Source of the DNA: Schizochytrium sp. TIO01
Taxonomy: Eukaryota > Sar > Bigyra > Thraustochytrida > Thraustochytriidae
Reading direction: 5' to 3'
Assembly: GCA_004764695.1 (NCBI GenBank)
Contig: SMSO01000032.1
Location: 518,501-582,500 of the forward strand
Length of the DNA stretch: 64,000 nucleotides
Each line of letters begins with the position of its first letter. Within the stretch, counting starts at the first letter, position 1. Shown piece after piece: positions 1 through 13,585 of the stretch. The translations under genes were made by a program, and so were the position numbers. Under the pieces are notes generated by a model. That model was not told the DNA's origin and did no database searches. It worked only from the letters and a program-made list of their open reading frames with translations.

Positions 1-250
1 TCTTCGCCCTCATAAATTAGAGCAAACAAGTTCAAATCTTTTAGCTTCTCAAACTCACTCATTACTAGGTCTTACCTGGAAGGTATACATCTACCTCTTA
101 TTCTTCATTGAATGTTCCATCTCACTTTGAAAGAAACGAGCTGAATCGTTTCGCATGCGAAGAGGAAAGGAAAAAGTGCACATTGGGAAAAAAAAAAGAA
201 AATAGTCTTTTAAAGCTTTAAATGTTGTAAATTGATATTTAAATTTATTT

Positions 251-290
251 AAAAAAAAAAAAAAACTAAAAAAAAAAAAAAAAAAAAAAC
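251..290. repeat. A-rich low-complexity tract
   Basis: Two long runs of A are separated by a short ACT break, close to other A-rich stretches. It looks like plain low-complexity DNA. It could also be the poly(A) end of an old retroposed copy, but no body or target-site duplication is visible. Confidence 0.7.
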
Positions 291-3200
291 TAACCTAGAC
301 ACTGGTTCGCGGGAGATTCTGATCCTGGGCACAAGTGGCAAAGGGTAGAGGCGAGCAGGCCCGTCTCTTCTGCGAGCAGCTTATAGCCCCCTTTCACTAT
401 CTTCGTCGGCCCATAAGCGATCCCAGCTCTCGCTTTTTACCCTGGTGCAGCTTTTATCACGTTCCATTTGGACGGCACATATTAGCAGCGCCAGTCTGTT
501 CGCGGTACTAGGTAGACAGGTTAGGTACACCTATACTGACTACCTACGTGTATTCTTCACTTTCCTTCTGTCCTTTCTTGTGCTTTTTTTAAACAAAAAA
601 AAATTAAACAAAACAGAGTAAGCATCTTAAAGAAGAAAGTGAGAAAGGAGGAGCCTTTGCTACAGAGATCTTCAAGGCTTCTTTTTAATTTAAGAAAAGA
701 GTATCGGCAAGAAGGAAACAAGGCAAGTCAAGAAAAAAGTAGTAGCCCTGCAGACAAAGCCAAGCCAAGCCAAGTTAGCTAGTAATATTAGCTCTACCCG
801 ATGAAGACGAAAACTGTAAGAAAGAGTGTCACGCTTGGAGGAGCGTCTGCAGCAAGAACTTGCAACAGCAGGCGCAACAAGAATAATATACCAAGGTACC
901 CCAAAATGGTTCTTCTCACAAATTGGGAAGAACCTTCAATCTGCCAAATCCAAGTTTCCCAAAGGATGAGCTCCTCGAGTCTCCTCCTCCAAAGAGTGTG
1001 CCGGCGCTTTCTCTCTCCCTCTCTTCGTCCCTCCCTCCCTCTCTTTCCTCCCTGGAGCTGACCTCGCCCTACTCAGGCTGCGCTTCTCAGGCCTCGCAGA
1101 GATGGCCTTTGCCATAAGATTCGCTCCACTAGAGCATACAAACGACCATCAACAGAGGCCCGCTCAAGCAGCTTATCACTTATATACGCGAGCTGAGCAG
1201 CGGCGACAGCAGTTGCGGCAGCAACGGAGACGATGATGATGATCAAGCTCGATCGATCGATCGAGTGAGTGAGTGAGCGAACACCAATTCGCGGTACCGC
1301 GAATTCATACAGTTCCAACTCGCAGGGCTTTCTGTATCGCCTGCTTCAAGCGCTGTGTTTCACTCCCTCTCCACCTCGCCGCCGCTGTCGTTGTCCTCGA
1401 GCACGTCTGGCGGTCTATCCACGGACTAAATAACAAAATGATAGATAAAGAAAGTAAGAGACACCGCTAGTTGATTGTTGTTCCTTTGGGCTTCGAGCGT
1501 CCTCCGGGCGGTCCAGAGCTTGACCGGTCGTTCGCACTGCTGCTAATTTGTTGAAGACAATGAGCTCCGCGTGCCCATTGAGCAGATCCACCAGTCGAGC
1601 CGGATGATTCGATTTCTGAGCAACAGCAAACCTTGGCTAGGAGCTGGCTAGCTTCAGTAGCCTTGTCACCATGCCATGTCGAAATCGACAGTATTCGACT
1701 AACTGCTTCGACTTTTTTATTTTTATTTTTATGAAATCGAGGCGAATAAACCTCTGGGAGGCGAGACAAAGAAGGGGGTTATCCCACTTCCCTTCGAAAG
1801 TCCCTTTTCCAGCACCAGATATAAATAACCATCTCAAAGCCTCAGGGTGCCCGATAAGTAAAGTTTCTTATATGGCCTCTATCTCGCTTGTTTAAATTTG
1901 ATTGTTTGTTTGTTTTGAACAAGACGCTCATTTGCGGATAACCAGAGAAAGGAACCGACTTTCCCCTCAAAATGAGAGAGCAAAAGATCACTTGGTAGGT
2001 AGTTGTTGTCCTCAACACGATTTGATAAGCATGGGCGCCATTAGATATCCACTTTGGCTATATTAAAGTCCACACCCCTCCCATCCTAAACGATCACGTT
2101 CGCTTGATTTACTTTCCACAGAACCCGCCTAATGAAAGAGAAAGTAGAAACCATTTTGAATAGGCGTCTGTCTATTCAATGCGATGGCAACAGCAATGCA
2201 AGGGTGCCTAAAACTCAACATGCTTTGGGGCTTGTGAAGGGATAATTCATTAAATCCCACGATAACCTCTCGTCTTCTCCACGTTGAAGTTTGAAGCAAC
2301 TCCCATTTCATTTATTAGCTTCTTGTATTTGTATACATGCTAATCACCACCTGCGCCGAGATAAGTTGCAAAAAATGGTACCAAGCTGAACGTGTCACAT
2401 GACAAGCCAACGCAGAAGCCCCTCAAAGAAACAATTCAGAATTCCGAAATGTATTTATGACAAAATTCAGAATTCACGAACTTTTGCAGATGCCTACCCA
2501 TCTTCTTCTTTTCAGCAAGAAGTAGCTTTGAAAAATGGTAGTCATAATTTTGTAGGTACAAGGTGTTTATTGCACCTGACAGAAACCTGATTAATTCGGA
2601 CCTCAAAACCCAGAAACAAGGGATGACTTTTCACAAGACAATCATCCAAATATGCAGATTTAACAAAGCTTGCGATCATCTAACCTTGTTGACTCTGAAG
2701 TGCCCCTTCTTCATCCAACCCCCCTAAAACTCATTGCGATTGAATGATACCTCCACGATATTAAGATCCCAAAGCCTGCTGCACAGGAATGCAGAGTATG
2801 AATGAAGAAAATGACGCACGTCCAACCGATCGATGTTAGTGAAGGTACTTTGTTGCTCGCGAGAAAGAGAAAACGAAATACTTCGTCTAGCATTACTAAA
2901 CGGCCACGCCTAGAAGGAAGCAGGAGATCCACTCCTCACCGGTCACTCTTGTCGACGGGCATAAATAGAAAAGTAGACGGAGGATATGCTCGTCTTAATA
3001 TTCTCAATGATTGATGACCATTCCACACAATGTAAAAGGAAAGTCGTAGATTGTAGAGTTCCTCGAGAGCAATGTCAGGAACTCGTCAGTTCCACAATGT
3101 TGCACTTACCCAAGAGATTTGTCCATGGAGCTTATTCCGCAGACCCCTTTCTTGAAAGGGGATAACTCTTACTCACAATTTATTTAGTTCCTTGCAGTTG

Positions 3201-4852
3201 CAAAACCTGGTGGCACGCGAAGATGACAAAGCTCAGCTGAATTTGCTCTTTCTTTTAACTTTGCATTTATGAAAAATAGATAAAACTTTTCAACTTTTGA
3301 AAAAAGAAAAAGTACAAATTTTGGCAACAACTTATAAATTCTTTTTTCCAGGAGCTGTCTCTGTGGTAGCCGGTGCCGAAATAGTTATTCATAAAACAGA
3401 ATATGAAAGTGTTACTCAATCTACTTGCAACCCCGTTCCTGTCCAGCATAGCAACCCTGTACGTTTAAACAGTTTTCAATCTTTTCAAAGAGAAATAAAT
3501 AACCGCAGCCTTACCGATTTTGGGAGTATCTCGGCAGCAAAGATTTGAGTTGTAGCGTATCTACCTGCACTGCTTTGTTTTCTTTGATTCCCTGAGGGTG
3601 TTCCCTTCCTTTCTAAAATGATCTTTCTGATCGCGAAATTGCTCGCATCGAGATCGGAAATTGAATAACTTTCTGTTGCATCTATCCTCTGACAGAGTCG
3701 TCCAAGTAGAAGTCAATCTATCTGAGACGAAAGCTTTCTCGTCATTTAGATTAGAGCAACCTATGTTGTTTCGTTCAGTCCTGTAAAAGCCTCCTCAGAA
3801 TATATATATGAAGAGCACAAAGAACCCTTTCAGTAATCTTTAATACATGTCTGGCTATACGCGACACACCATACTATTCATAAAACCTGCACTCTTTGTA
3901 ATGATTATCCTTGATCTAACACTAAGACAAAAGACACATCGAAACAACCATTCCTCAGATCAGCCAGTCTCTGCCAGCCATGAGTAGTACGAACCCGCAA
4001 ACCTATACCAAATTAGAAAGCAGGGACGACATGAAGTATTTGCGCCCTGCTCAAGTTTGGATGCCCTCACTCTACCTTGTTAAGTAAACTTGATGAATGA
4101 CTAAACAGGCGTGTTGCACTGCATGCCCCTGGCTGCAAACGCCGCCAATCTAGTCCATATATGTGATAAACGCTATCCTGCTTCAACGTGTTGAGTCATT
4201 TGGACATGGTATTCTAGAAGTAAGGGGGGCAACGCACCTTGTTTTGGTGCGATGTCGTCAGGTCCATATCTATTTTCGGTGGAGGTGCACACGAGTTCAA
4301 TAGCTTGCTAGGTTATGCCAAGCGCTAAGCTACGCAAGGTTCCTTCCCAGCCAAACTAAATCGTCAATGAATTTGTAACAATCCCAAAGCGAGAAGCCCC
4401 ACGATACTTTCTATCACATGACTACAAGGGCATATCAAATAAAATCGAGATTTGGAGTACCCAGCTTGCATCATTCAACTTTATTTCAGTTGAATTCATG
4501 AAGCGTCTGTCTGGTCTCATAAGCTTGCTGATGCAAGGAGCAAGATGATAATATCCAGGCAATACGACCGTGTTTCATTCACTGAAGCGTAAAGTCTTAC
4601 GAAGGAAGAATCTATGGACAGAAAGGGATAAATGCACGCCTTGATCAGTGCATATATATCACTCTTATCTCAAGAAAACCTTAAGGTAGCCGATCAAAGA
4701 GTCTCTTCAAGCTCTTTCACAGAATAGCTTCGTCAGAACGCAAATGCTCTGGCGTTACGTGGTAAGGAGTAGTGTGAGGCCACACTCGATTGCCGAACCC
4801 ACTCTGCCACACGACTTAGCGCCGACTAAAATCTCTGCATCTGTTTGGCTCC

Positions 4853-5110
4853 ATAGGGGAGTCTTCACAGTTCAAGATATCAGAGCCATCGGTCTTGATA
4901 GATTGACTATGCCGTACATCCTCTCTGCTGCTTTTTACCCTGGTGGGAACCCCTAGCCGCAGGGCCAGTCCTCCACGAGGAGCTTTTACTCGATAGGAGA
5001 GTCTTCACACAACTCAAGATGCCAGAGCCATCTGGTCTTGATAGATCGACCATAATAAATATCCCCTGCGCTGCTTGTCACCTTCATAGTTCCCGGAAGC
5101 CACAAGGCCT
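4853..5110. repeat. Degenerate tandem duplication, two units
   Basis: A block near 4853-4917 reads ATAGGGGAGTCTTCACAG, then TTCAAGAT, CAGAGCCATC, GGTCTTGATAGAT. It recurs near 4994-5050 as ATAGGAGAGTCTTCACAC, CTCAAGAT, CAGAGCCATC, GGTCTTGATAGAT with small changes and indels. The DNA after each copy is also loosely alike (CTGCTTTTTACC versus CTGCTTGTCACC). The unit is roughly 140 bases. No coding role is evident. Confidence 0.65.
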
Positions 5111-6906
5111 CTCTTTCTCTGCACCACGGGCTTTTCTCAATTCTAGCTAAAGGTTTGCTTGTAGAAAGGGCTCCCTCCGAGGCATACCTGTTTCGCTGGT
5201 ATCACCCGCCCTTTTCAAAAACCCAAAAGAACAAAACCTGGATGCCAACCGATGTCGAGCCTTGGCAAGGGTTGCAAGGCTAGCTCGCGCCGGCCCAATA
5301 CGCACCGCCCACGTTGTATGCCTTGTCCAGGCGAGGCTCTGGTGAGCATCTTGAATTTGAAGTCTGTATAATCCCTAAAGAAAAGAGAAGTAGAGAGATT
5401 TGAATTCGTGTGCCCTTCTTTTTTTCTTTTTTTAAATTTAAATTAAAAGCAGGGCGGAACATGAGTCTCATAGTAATTCCCTTTGGAGGCGTCATCACTT
5501 TCCGTTCTAATAAAAGGGAACGCGCCTGTATTTGACCAAACAGGCAAAGAACAGCGCGAGAATGAATTTCAAGTTGACTTCAAGAATCTCGCGCCGCCTC
5601 GGTGCACAGCAGAAGCAGCAGCAGAAGCGGTAGAGCCCTGAGCACAAGACGGGGCACCAGTATTAGCTGGTGAGCCTGGGCGTGGTTTACAAACGACAGT
5701 TCTGTTTCAGGTCTAGAGCTGCCAGTATTCCTGGTCTATTGTTCATTATACTGGTCTTAGAAGCAAGCAGCCGTGGCTGCTGCACCCACGAGATAGATCA
5801 CCATTCACGGTAATTCCAAGCACTCCTCCTTACGAAAAATAAGCAGCCTGATCCCCCGATGATCACCACCACGAGGACGCGGCCGGCCTCCGACCTCGCG
5901 AGCCAACCTCCTGTGCGACCCCCCACGATCAGACCGCAGGTTCACGAGCCGCATCCATCGCAACTTGCTTGCCTGCTTGCTTAGGCATTCGGGATCTGCT
6001 GGCTACCACTATTTGTTTCACCGCTCGCTTCTCGCGTCTCCTCCAACTATCTAGCCCCATCCATCCATCCATCACCTCTGCGAAGGAGCGACCAGGGCCG
6101 GCACAGGTTCAACCGTAGCCTTCGTCACGACCAACGGGCCTATCGCAAGGCGGCTTGCCTGGGCTTGCCTACGTGAAGCGAGCCCTCGCTCCCATTTCAA
6201 AACTGCCTGCCTCTGCTCTGCTCTGCTCCGCTCTGCTCTGCAGTCAGACAGTCAGTCAGTCAGTCAGTCAGTCACTTCGTTCCCTCCTCCCACGCCTCGC
6301 GAAGGGAGGCCCACAAAGCCTGTTCTTGGTCGCGAAGATTCCGGTTTGGCGGCGGCCGCCAAATCACATAGCTATTTCTTCCCCCCTTGGAGTGAGTTAT
6401 TTGCTTATTACCAGGAAATTAGACGACTAAAATTCAAAATCGCTGCCGCTCGCTACCTCCCTCCGCCGCGGATCGAGCGCCTTTGCCTGGCGAAGCGACG
6501 CACCCGCCCATCGGGTCCCGCGCCGCCCTCCGCCTGTCAGCAGCGAGGCGGCGGCGGCGGCGGCAGGCAAAGGCGTCTTTCAGCCCGAGACTCTGGCCGC
6601 CACTGCGATCTTGGAGCTCCAACTTCTCCTGCCGCTTCGCGTTTTGCTCTCGAAGAGAAGCTGAATTTCCTGATTTCCTCGTCCCAACAAACAAACAAAC
6701 GAAGAAAGAACAAACAAAGAACAAAGAACAAACAAGCAAACAAAGAACAAAAGGCAAAGAACAAGCGAGAGAAAACTTTTCAAAAGCAGGCAGAACTAAC
6801 TTCCGCGCCTACCACTTGCCTACCCTCCGCTAGCACCTCCCGGGTTCCTGGCGGCGCCGCCTGCCGCGAGACTATCCGCCATCTTACCGAAAACCTTAGC
6901 AGTAAC

Positions 6907-6946
<40 letters not shown>

Positions 6947-6948
6947 TC
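6907..6948. repeat. (TTTC)n microsatellite
   Basis: About ten uninterrupted tetranucleotide units ending at a CAG. It creates spurious open frames encoding FLSF-type or KERK-type repeats on the two strands. Confidence 0.95.
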
Positions 6949-7021
6949 AGGCAGCTAGCTCTCCCTGCGTCTGTTGGAATAGCGATCGCGATCTTGAAAA
7001 CAAGCTGAGGCCCGCTCCAGC

Positions 7022-7048
7022 CCACCACCACCACCACCACCACCACCA
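7022..7048. repeat. (CAC)n trinucleotide repeat
   Basis: About nine CAC units in a GC-rich block. No credible protein frame runs through it. Confidence 0.9.
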
Positions 7049-7303
7049 GCCCGAGGGTCTCAGCCGAGCGGCCTCGAAAAGCTGCAGACCTCGCTCGAAG
7101 TCGAAGTTGCGGTGCCTCGGCCGATGCCGGATTTCAGAGGAAAGATGGACGGGCGCACGGTCCGCCCAGCGGCTGGAGTCCTATACGGGCCTAAGGGGGC
7201 CTAAGGGGGTGTGTCCGTCAGGTCCAGATTTCTGCCGTTCGGATACTAGTAGTTTGGCCGATTCAGCGGCGGCCAAGAATGCCCCAGCTCTCTCTGCCTG
7301 CAT

Positions 7304-7368
7304 TTATGTATGTATGTTTGTATGTATGTATGTATGTATGTATGTATGTAGTATGTATGTATGTATGT
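7304..7368. repeat. (TATG)n microsatellite
   Basis: Roughly sixteen TATG/GTAT units with two one-base interruptions, so the array is slightly degenerate. Confidence 0.95.
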
Positions 7369-10069
7369 GTGGATCGAAGTGAAGTGGTTCGAGGCGGCTG
7401 GTGCCGGTGGAGGAGAAGCAGCCCGCCTGCCTGCTTGAGGCCCCGCTTTGCGCGGCAGCTGCACGGCCTGGCCCTGGTTTCCGCGAGTTTTGCGGGGCGC
7501 CCTTTTGGAGATCTACCTACCGGTTCTTTTTGAAGGCTTTATTTTATTTTTTGGTCCTTTTTGTTTGGTTGGTTAAGTAAGTATTGGTAATGAATACGTA
7601 AAACAGGAAAAGGGGAAAAAACGAAACACTTTCAAGAAACGCGGAGGAAAGGTGCTTTGAAAGAGGAGGATGATTCTTGGATGGAGAGAGATGAAGACCG
7701 CGCTCGAAAGTTTCTTGGGCGCCTCTGCATATACATGTAGAGCTGGAGAAGAAGACTGAGGTACCTATTTTGAGGGTTAGATTCGCATTCTCGCATTCCT
7801 ACATTCATTGCAAAACCCAAGAAGAGCCCATGCCTACAGCCATCTGTAGAGTAGCTAGATAGTTATGGTTGGTTGATTGGGCCTTGGGCAGGTTGCCTTT
7901 TGGGGCTTGATACAAGCGAGGCGGCAGAGCATGGGGCAGAAGGTGAGGACCCGGTGAATTCAGAGTCGAGCTGAAGGTCAAGATCGGGAGACGCCAGGAT
8001 TGATTGGCCAGGCTAGAGCTTCTGCGAGATGATTTTGGATTTACCTTTTGCAGGCAGCAGCACCTACGGTACCGAGGTCGCGATGAATGTGATAAATGCA
8101 TGGCCTAGCATCGTTCACCGCAAGCTCCAAGCAATTGCACGAGTTGCTGCCGCACCCCCGTGGCACCTAACATATATATATATATATATCTATTTGCGAG
8201 AGAGAGAAATTGAATGCGACACCATCGTCTCGAAGGTGGGAGCCTGCGCAATCAAACTTCAAGATGCCTAGCAGGCAGAAGTGCCTGTGTATCTATAGAT
8301 GCCCTTACTATGCAGGAGGGAGAAGTTCGAGGTAACGAGCATCAACAATCAGGCAGGCAGGCAGGCCAGACCGTGCTACTATGGTGGACTCTCAAACTTC
8401 AGGAATATTTCAAGAAGCTGCTCGCAGGAGCCGTACGAGGCTGCGATTTATGCTCGGGATGACTCTCGCCTTCGTTGCAGTGCGCCAGGAATTAAAGCAG
8501 CACACCGCTTGCACTGTTTTCACCTATGGCAGTGCGAATTGGTCGGCATAACATCCGTCGCTTGTTCCACACTAATCAATAAATCACAATCACTTGGAAT
8601 CGCAACGAAACAACAAACAAGGAGATCGCTCGCGGTGCCATAATGAGGTCGCCTCCGCCAAAGAGCGCCAACCCAACACACTGCTTCGAATCGAACATTG
8701 CGTTGGCTTAACTTACCTTGAAAGCTGCTTGAAGCTGCCATCGTCCTACCCACCGAGAAATCGTGCACTCCATCCATGATGTTTAGCAGCAGCTGCTTGA
8801 TGGAAATACTGGAACCGCGCAAAACCATGCCCCAGCAAAGGTAACTGGCCGAGAAATCCATGGAATGAACTGCGCCGACGCTTTCCATCATGAAGCCAAA
8901 GTCACTGTTGAGTTAATAGCTAGTAGGTTTATGTACCTACCGCGTCCACGGCTTCTCCCGAGAAAAAGGAATTCACAGCCAAGAACAGCATTGGCTGATC
9001 GTGGCAATCCAAGCTGGGAGAGACGCTATCAGTACCTGTTATGTATATATATATCGCCTGCCAAGAACCAAACAAAGCAAAGCAAAGCAAAACAAAAACA
9101 AGCATGTGCCACTATTGAGGGCCAGCAGCAGCAGCACGGAGTAGCAAGCAGCCCAAGTTTCTATCTGTCAATCGGCCGTAGTGCGTGAAATGACGGCCCG
9201 CTACTATGAGGTTACTTGCATATCGTGTTTTCATGCTCAAACTGCGACCGATATCTTTAGAAAAAGAGACTTGCGAAAAGTGAATCTGATTCGAGGAGCA
9301 CCAGGTCCAATAGGAAGGAAAGCGCTGCGGTAGTTATGGTGCGGATATTACATGAATTGGTTGAGGACAACGCAAAATGGGGTCAAATTGGGTTGCACAT
9401 TCTTTGGAAGAAAAAGGCCTGTGCGCAACGCAGCGCAACGCCGCGCAACCCGATTTGCCTTGAAGGAAGATGGTGGTGTCAAGAATTTGTGTCAATTATT
9501 TTTTTTAAGTTATGATGGAAGAAGAAGAAGATTAAGTTTGAGCTTGAAGTTTATAAAGTCATTACCTTGGGATGTTCAACAGCCTAGCGCTGCAGCGCGG
9601 CAGCCGCTGTCTCCATATTGGCACGCGGCTGTGCTTCCGTGTTGTAGCTTGCTGTTCTCGAAAACTCCTCACCAACAGTTTGATGGATCCTGTGGCTAGG
9701 TATTGCCAAACTTGAACTCGTACCTAGCTAGGTCGATAATCTTCCGCCATCGCACTCACGCTGCACCTGGATTTGCAAGACAATGCCAAGCATGTAATCT
9801 TGTGGTGCCTCAGGACCACATCTCTGCTGCCTTCATCGCGTGCGTGGATTACTTTTCAAAATTTGTGGCAACGAACCTGCGATCCTCGACTTGCGAGCCT
9901 GGGCATTTGAAATGACTGACTCGCCAGAAGACTGATGTTGCTCCGTGTACTCAGCGTATGCTTATGCATTGCTTAACGTGGAGGTGCACGGGAAGAGTCG
10001 TCCCGTTGGCAATTCAGCCACCTATCACACGGCTTCTGCAGTAGTCTCTCTAGCCCAGAATGTCAGCGA

Positions 10070-10070
<1 letters not shown>

Positions 10071-10113
<43 letters not shown>
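10071..10113. repeat. (CTTG)n microsatellite
   Basis: About ten perfect CTTG units. The same motif recurs in short form elsewhere in the window (for example near 5970 and 32455). Confidence 0.95.
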
Positions 10114-10860
10114 AACATTATCCGCGATCCCTCGCTCACCCGATGATGCCTACTGACTACAACTCAACCACTACACTGCAACTGACAGCCAGCTCGTGCC
10201 AGTTCTCCGAACACGCTGCACAAAGACAGACCGTCCAAGCTTCGCTCAAAACAAGCACCGCTTGCTCCTTGAAAGTTACTTTCTAGCTAGCGACACAAAG
10301 ATTTTGGCCATGTGGCAAGTTTGACGAAGCCGCTGTCAACATGTTCGAGGTGGTGAGATTCACGCCTCTCAAAGTCCAAGTGCTTCAGCCATACTGAGAA
10401 GATCCACGGACTTAGCTAGCTCTTCATTCGAGGCTGGCTGATTTAGGCAGTCCTAACTGTATTGGGTTGGTTCATTCCCTCATTCGTTCTCTCATTCACT
10501 CACTCACTCACTCATTGCTGTTTGGATTCTAGAGCTCAGCCCGACGCCCTTAATGACCCCAGCGCAGTTCGCGCAATGTTTCCTCCCGCTTTGCTTTCGA
10601 GAGGGTCTTCGTTTGCGACTTCCTCGTAAAACACAGCATATGCCGCTGCATCCACATCTTGCTTGCCCCAAGAAGAAATAGGATCTCCCTCCAAGTGCCT
10701 GCCATCGTTAAGTTCCAAAGACGAGGTTCTCAAGACTTCTGCCAACAAGCCGCAGCGACTCACTCACTCACTCGCTCCCGAGTCTTGATGCCTACATCCT
10801 CAGGTCTCTCTGCCTTGGAACTGTAGGTGCTTTCTTCTAAACCTCTCACGCACAGCGATA

Positions 10861-10884
10861 CTGCTGCTGCTGCTGCTGCTGCTG
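10861..10884. repeat. (CTG)n trinucleotide repeat
   Basis: Eight CTG units in DNA with no recognisable gene. Confidence 0.9.
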
Positions 10885-11080
10885 GCTGGCGCAAACCTCC
10901 GCAGGTCTTTGGCGAGACCCGCAGGTCTTCTCATACCGAGGCCAACGATACTAGACATCCGACTTTAAGTTTCTGCACTCCAGCCTGCTCCAGTCGCGCG
11001 GTTTTCGACTGCTCCCTTGGCTTTCTCTCGAGCTTGCGAAGCATCTCCAGGTCAGCGACCACAGCAGTGCAGTCAACGGC

Positions 11081-11110
11081 TGGCATGGCATGGCATGGCA
11101 TGGCATGGCT
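11081..11110. repeat. (TGGCA)n pentanucleotide repeat
   Basis: About six pentanucleotide units in tandem, one of the few arrays here whose unit is not four bases. Confidence 0.9.
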
Positions 11111-11440
11111 TCATTACTCCTGCGACGAAGTAGTGCAACTTGAAGAGCAGCATCGCCGCGAGCCAGAATCTAGAGATGACATATGACGACTTCTGGAGAA
11201 TGGATAACTTGAGGCGCACAAGCGAGCAACTTTCGCAAGATCGAGCCTCGACAAGCCGCCGTAACGCAGCGGCCCTGAGCCACGAGCGATCAAGTCTGCA
11301 TTCTATCTATCGAAAGCGCCGCTCTTCAAACTTGACTTTGACGTACAGAAAACACATCAGGGGGTGCGCCCCTCAAGAGTCTTGTAGTTAAATTCTCCGC
11401 AGCAAGACCGCCACTCCGTGCAGAGAACTTCCAACTCGGT

Positions 11441-11486
11441 CAAACAAACAAACAAACAAACAAACAAACAAACAAACAAACAAACA
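11441..11486. repeat. (CAAA)n microsatellite
   Basis: About eleven perfect tetranucleotide units. Confidence 0.95.
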
Positions 11487-12138
11487 GAGAATTCCTTACA
11501 AGCAGTTACAAGCAACAACACACAAACAGCCGCAAACCGCGACGAGCAGTCAGTGCTTCTACAGCAGACAGCCGGCCGTGGCCCTGCTGCACGCAGACCT
11601 GACCGCGAGCCCAACTTGGCGGCGCTCCCCAAGTTCAACGACTCGCCTCCCTCTTCCTCACCTTGAAATAACAATTACCGGGCTAGCGAGCTAGGCTTTG
11701 AAAGAAGAGAGAGAAGCAATATGGCTTCCCACTTAGCCTCCACAAAAACGCAGGCCTAGGCCGCACTGCTACCGGTTTTCCTTAGTCGCCCTGGTACCAA
11801 TTTCGCCAGTAAATGTATTTTCTGCGCGGCACAGTTCGATACGGGTCCAAGCAGAGCCGGGCGTGCCGTGGACGAGATCGCACTCGGGGGTCAATTTTGT
11901 GGCGCCAAGTCCGCACACTCCAATGGCGCCGATGCCGCAACGTTCGCTTCTCGCCAACCATTCGCCCCGCGACGCAGGAACGCCGCCGGAGCGCCGCCTG
12001 CAGCAAACGCAGAGCCCCGCTATGCTTCGCTTTGCTCCAGTCGAGCTCCCAGGACTGACTGACTGGCCGACGGAGTGTGGCTGCTCGCTCGCTCGGGGCT
12101 CCAGACTCTCATTTTTCCAATATGCGAATAGTTTATTT

Positions 12139-12141
<3 letters not shown>

Positions 12142-12176
<35 letters not shown>
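12142..12176. repeat. (TA)n microsatellite
   Basis: About seventeen TA units followed by TACATATACATAGATAG, the usual decay at the edge of a dinucleotide array. Confidence 0.95.
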
Positions 12177-12181
<5 letters not shown>

Positions 12182-13072
12182 CATAGATAGGCAGATGATA
12201 CGTACGCTTTTTTCAAGTCTCCACTAAAGTCTTTTTGTTTCGGGTTGTCTTCGGATCGATCGTTTATTTCTTTCTTGACCGCTCAGACCGCTCTCTGCTG
12301 GTTGGGCACATCACATCAACCCAAGGGTGTACTTCCCGACCTTTACAAAGGTCATTTCGATAGGGGACTTAATATAGGTGTCCCACTCACGGGCGGCAAA
12401 GATGCAGTGAATAAATGTATACAAGTTTGCGGGTCGGTCGCTCTGGAGGGCTAATATAGCAGGAGGTAGAGGAGGTGGACAGGACTTGTATCAATAATAG
12501 TGAAAGGTGAGTGCATGCCGTGAGGCGCGTGCAAGTTGAATAAAGGGAGGTGATGATACTTCCTTATCACGGTGAAAGAGCTGACTGCTATAGTAGGCCT
12601 TATGATGATTCTAACTAAAAAGTTTGTACCTACCTACTAAACATTTTAAAAAAAATTGATATGCAGAGAGTGAGTGAGTGAGTGAGTGAATGACTATGAG
12701 GACCGTACCTATGCTCTTGGCTCGACTATTGTCTTGCGAATCGTGACAGACTCGGATGCGCTGGCCAAGGTTGAAACTGGCTGACCCTTCGCTCACGCTG
12801 TGAGCGGATTTAGCCAAGGTTGATCTTCTTCATTTGTCTTCAATCGACAAGGAAGAAGATTCAAGCAGATGAGAGAAGTGAGAAGTATCACCGTTTGCTC
12901 AGTAATACATTCATTCATTCACTCACTCAATCAATCAATGAATCACTCGTTCAAGTTTTCATTTGATTTATCTATATTTTTAATAAATGAAACATGCCAA
13001 GAGCGAATCGAATCGTTAGAATCAAGGTTGGCGCTGCTCAGAGCTGCAGCTGAGGCCGCCGACAGCAGAAGC

Positions 13073-13098
13073 ATTCATGCATGCATGCATGCATGCAT
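13073..13098. repeat. (CATG)n palindromic microsatellite
   Basis: About six units of ATGC/CATG. The array is its own reverse complement, so a single strand could fold back. Confidence 0.9.
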
Positions 13099-13585
13099 CT
13101 GAGGACGCCATTCAGGTTTCCATCGTGACGCCCAGCTGCTTTGCTGCTGCTTCGGTGAACTTTGTGCAGAAGAAAGAAACCTAGCAGGCAGCTGCTTCTA
13201 ACCCAATTCCATCGATGGGCACCAAGAACTCCTTCCCAAAGTGCGAATAGGTAGCCGAAGTTTTGGCAGCGGCGCATTCCTTCATCGCCTCTGAACTTTG
13301 CAAAGACCGTCGCGTAGGGCCTAGGAGCCGTAGCGGTGCTCAAATGCGAGCGAAGAATAAATAACAAGTGAGGTAAAAACAACTAAGTAGGTCCTTAGGA
13401 CTAGCAGGTCCTAGCACTAAGGAGAGGCGCTCGAAGTGAGCGCGTCAAGCGACAGCAAATTCGATTCGATCGTAAGCGATCAAGGCCAAGGCAAACAAAC
13501 TCCAAACCTTCTTTTTGCAGGAATCACATCGAGGCGAAGTCAGGCGACTTGATCAGGACACATCATCATTTGATCTTCAGGCACA

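Larger units (their letters stand above)
1..13585. other. Gene-poor, microsatellite-rich region
   Basis: I find no open frame here that looks like a conserved protein. The longest frames (for example 6346-7008) run through low-complexity DNA and are open in several frames at once, which is what simple repeats produce. The stretch holds A-rich runs near 251-290, many tetranucleotide arrays (listed separately), a degenerate tandem duplication around 4853-5110 and scattered pyrimidine-rich tracts. A spliced gene with short exons could be missed by eye. Confidence 0.6.

Noticed and set aside
6346-7046. Overlapping frames of 75-220 codons on both strands
   Set aside because: All run through TTTC, AAAC and CAC simple repeats and have biased composition (FLSF, KEQ, HHH); open in nearly every frame, as low-complexity DNA is.
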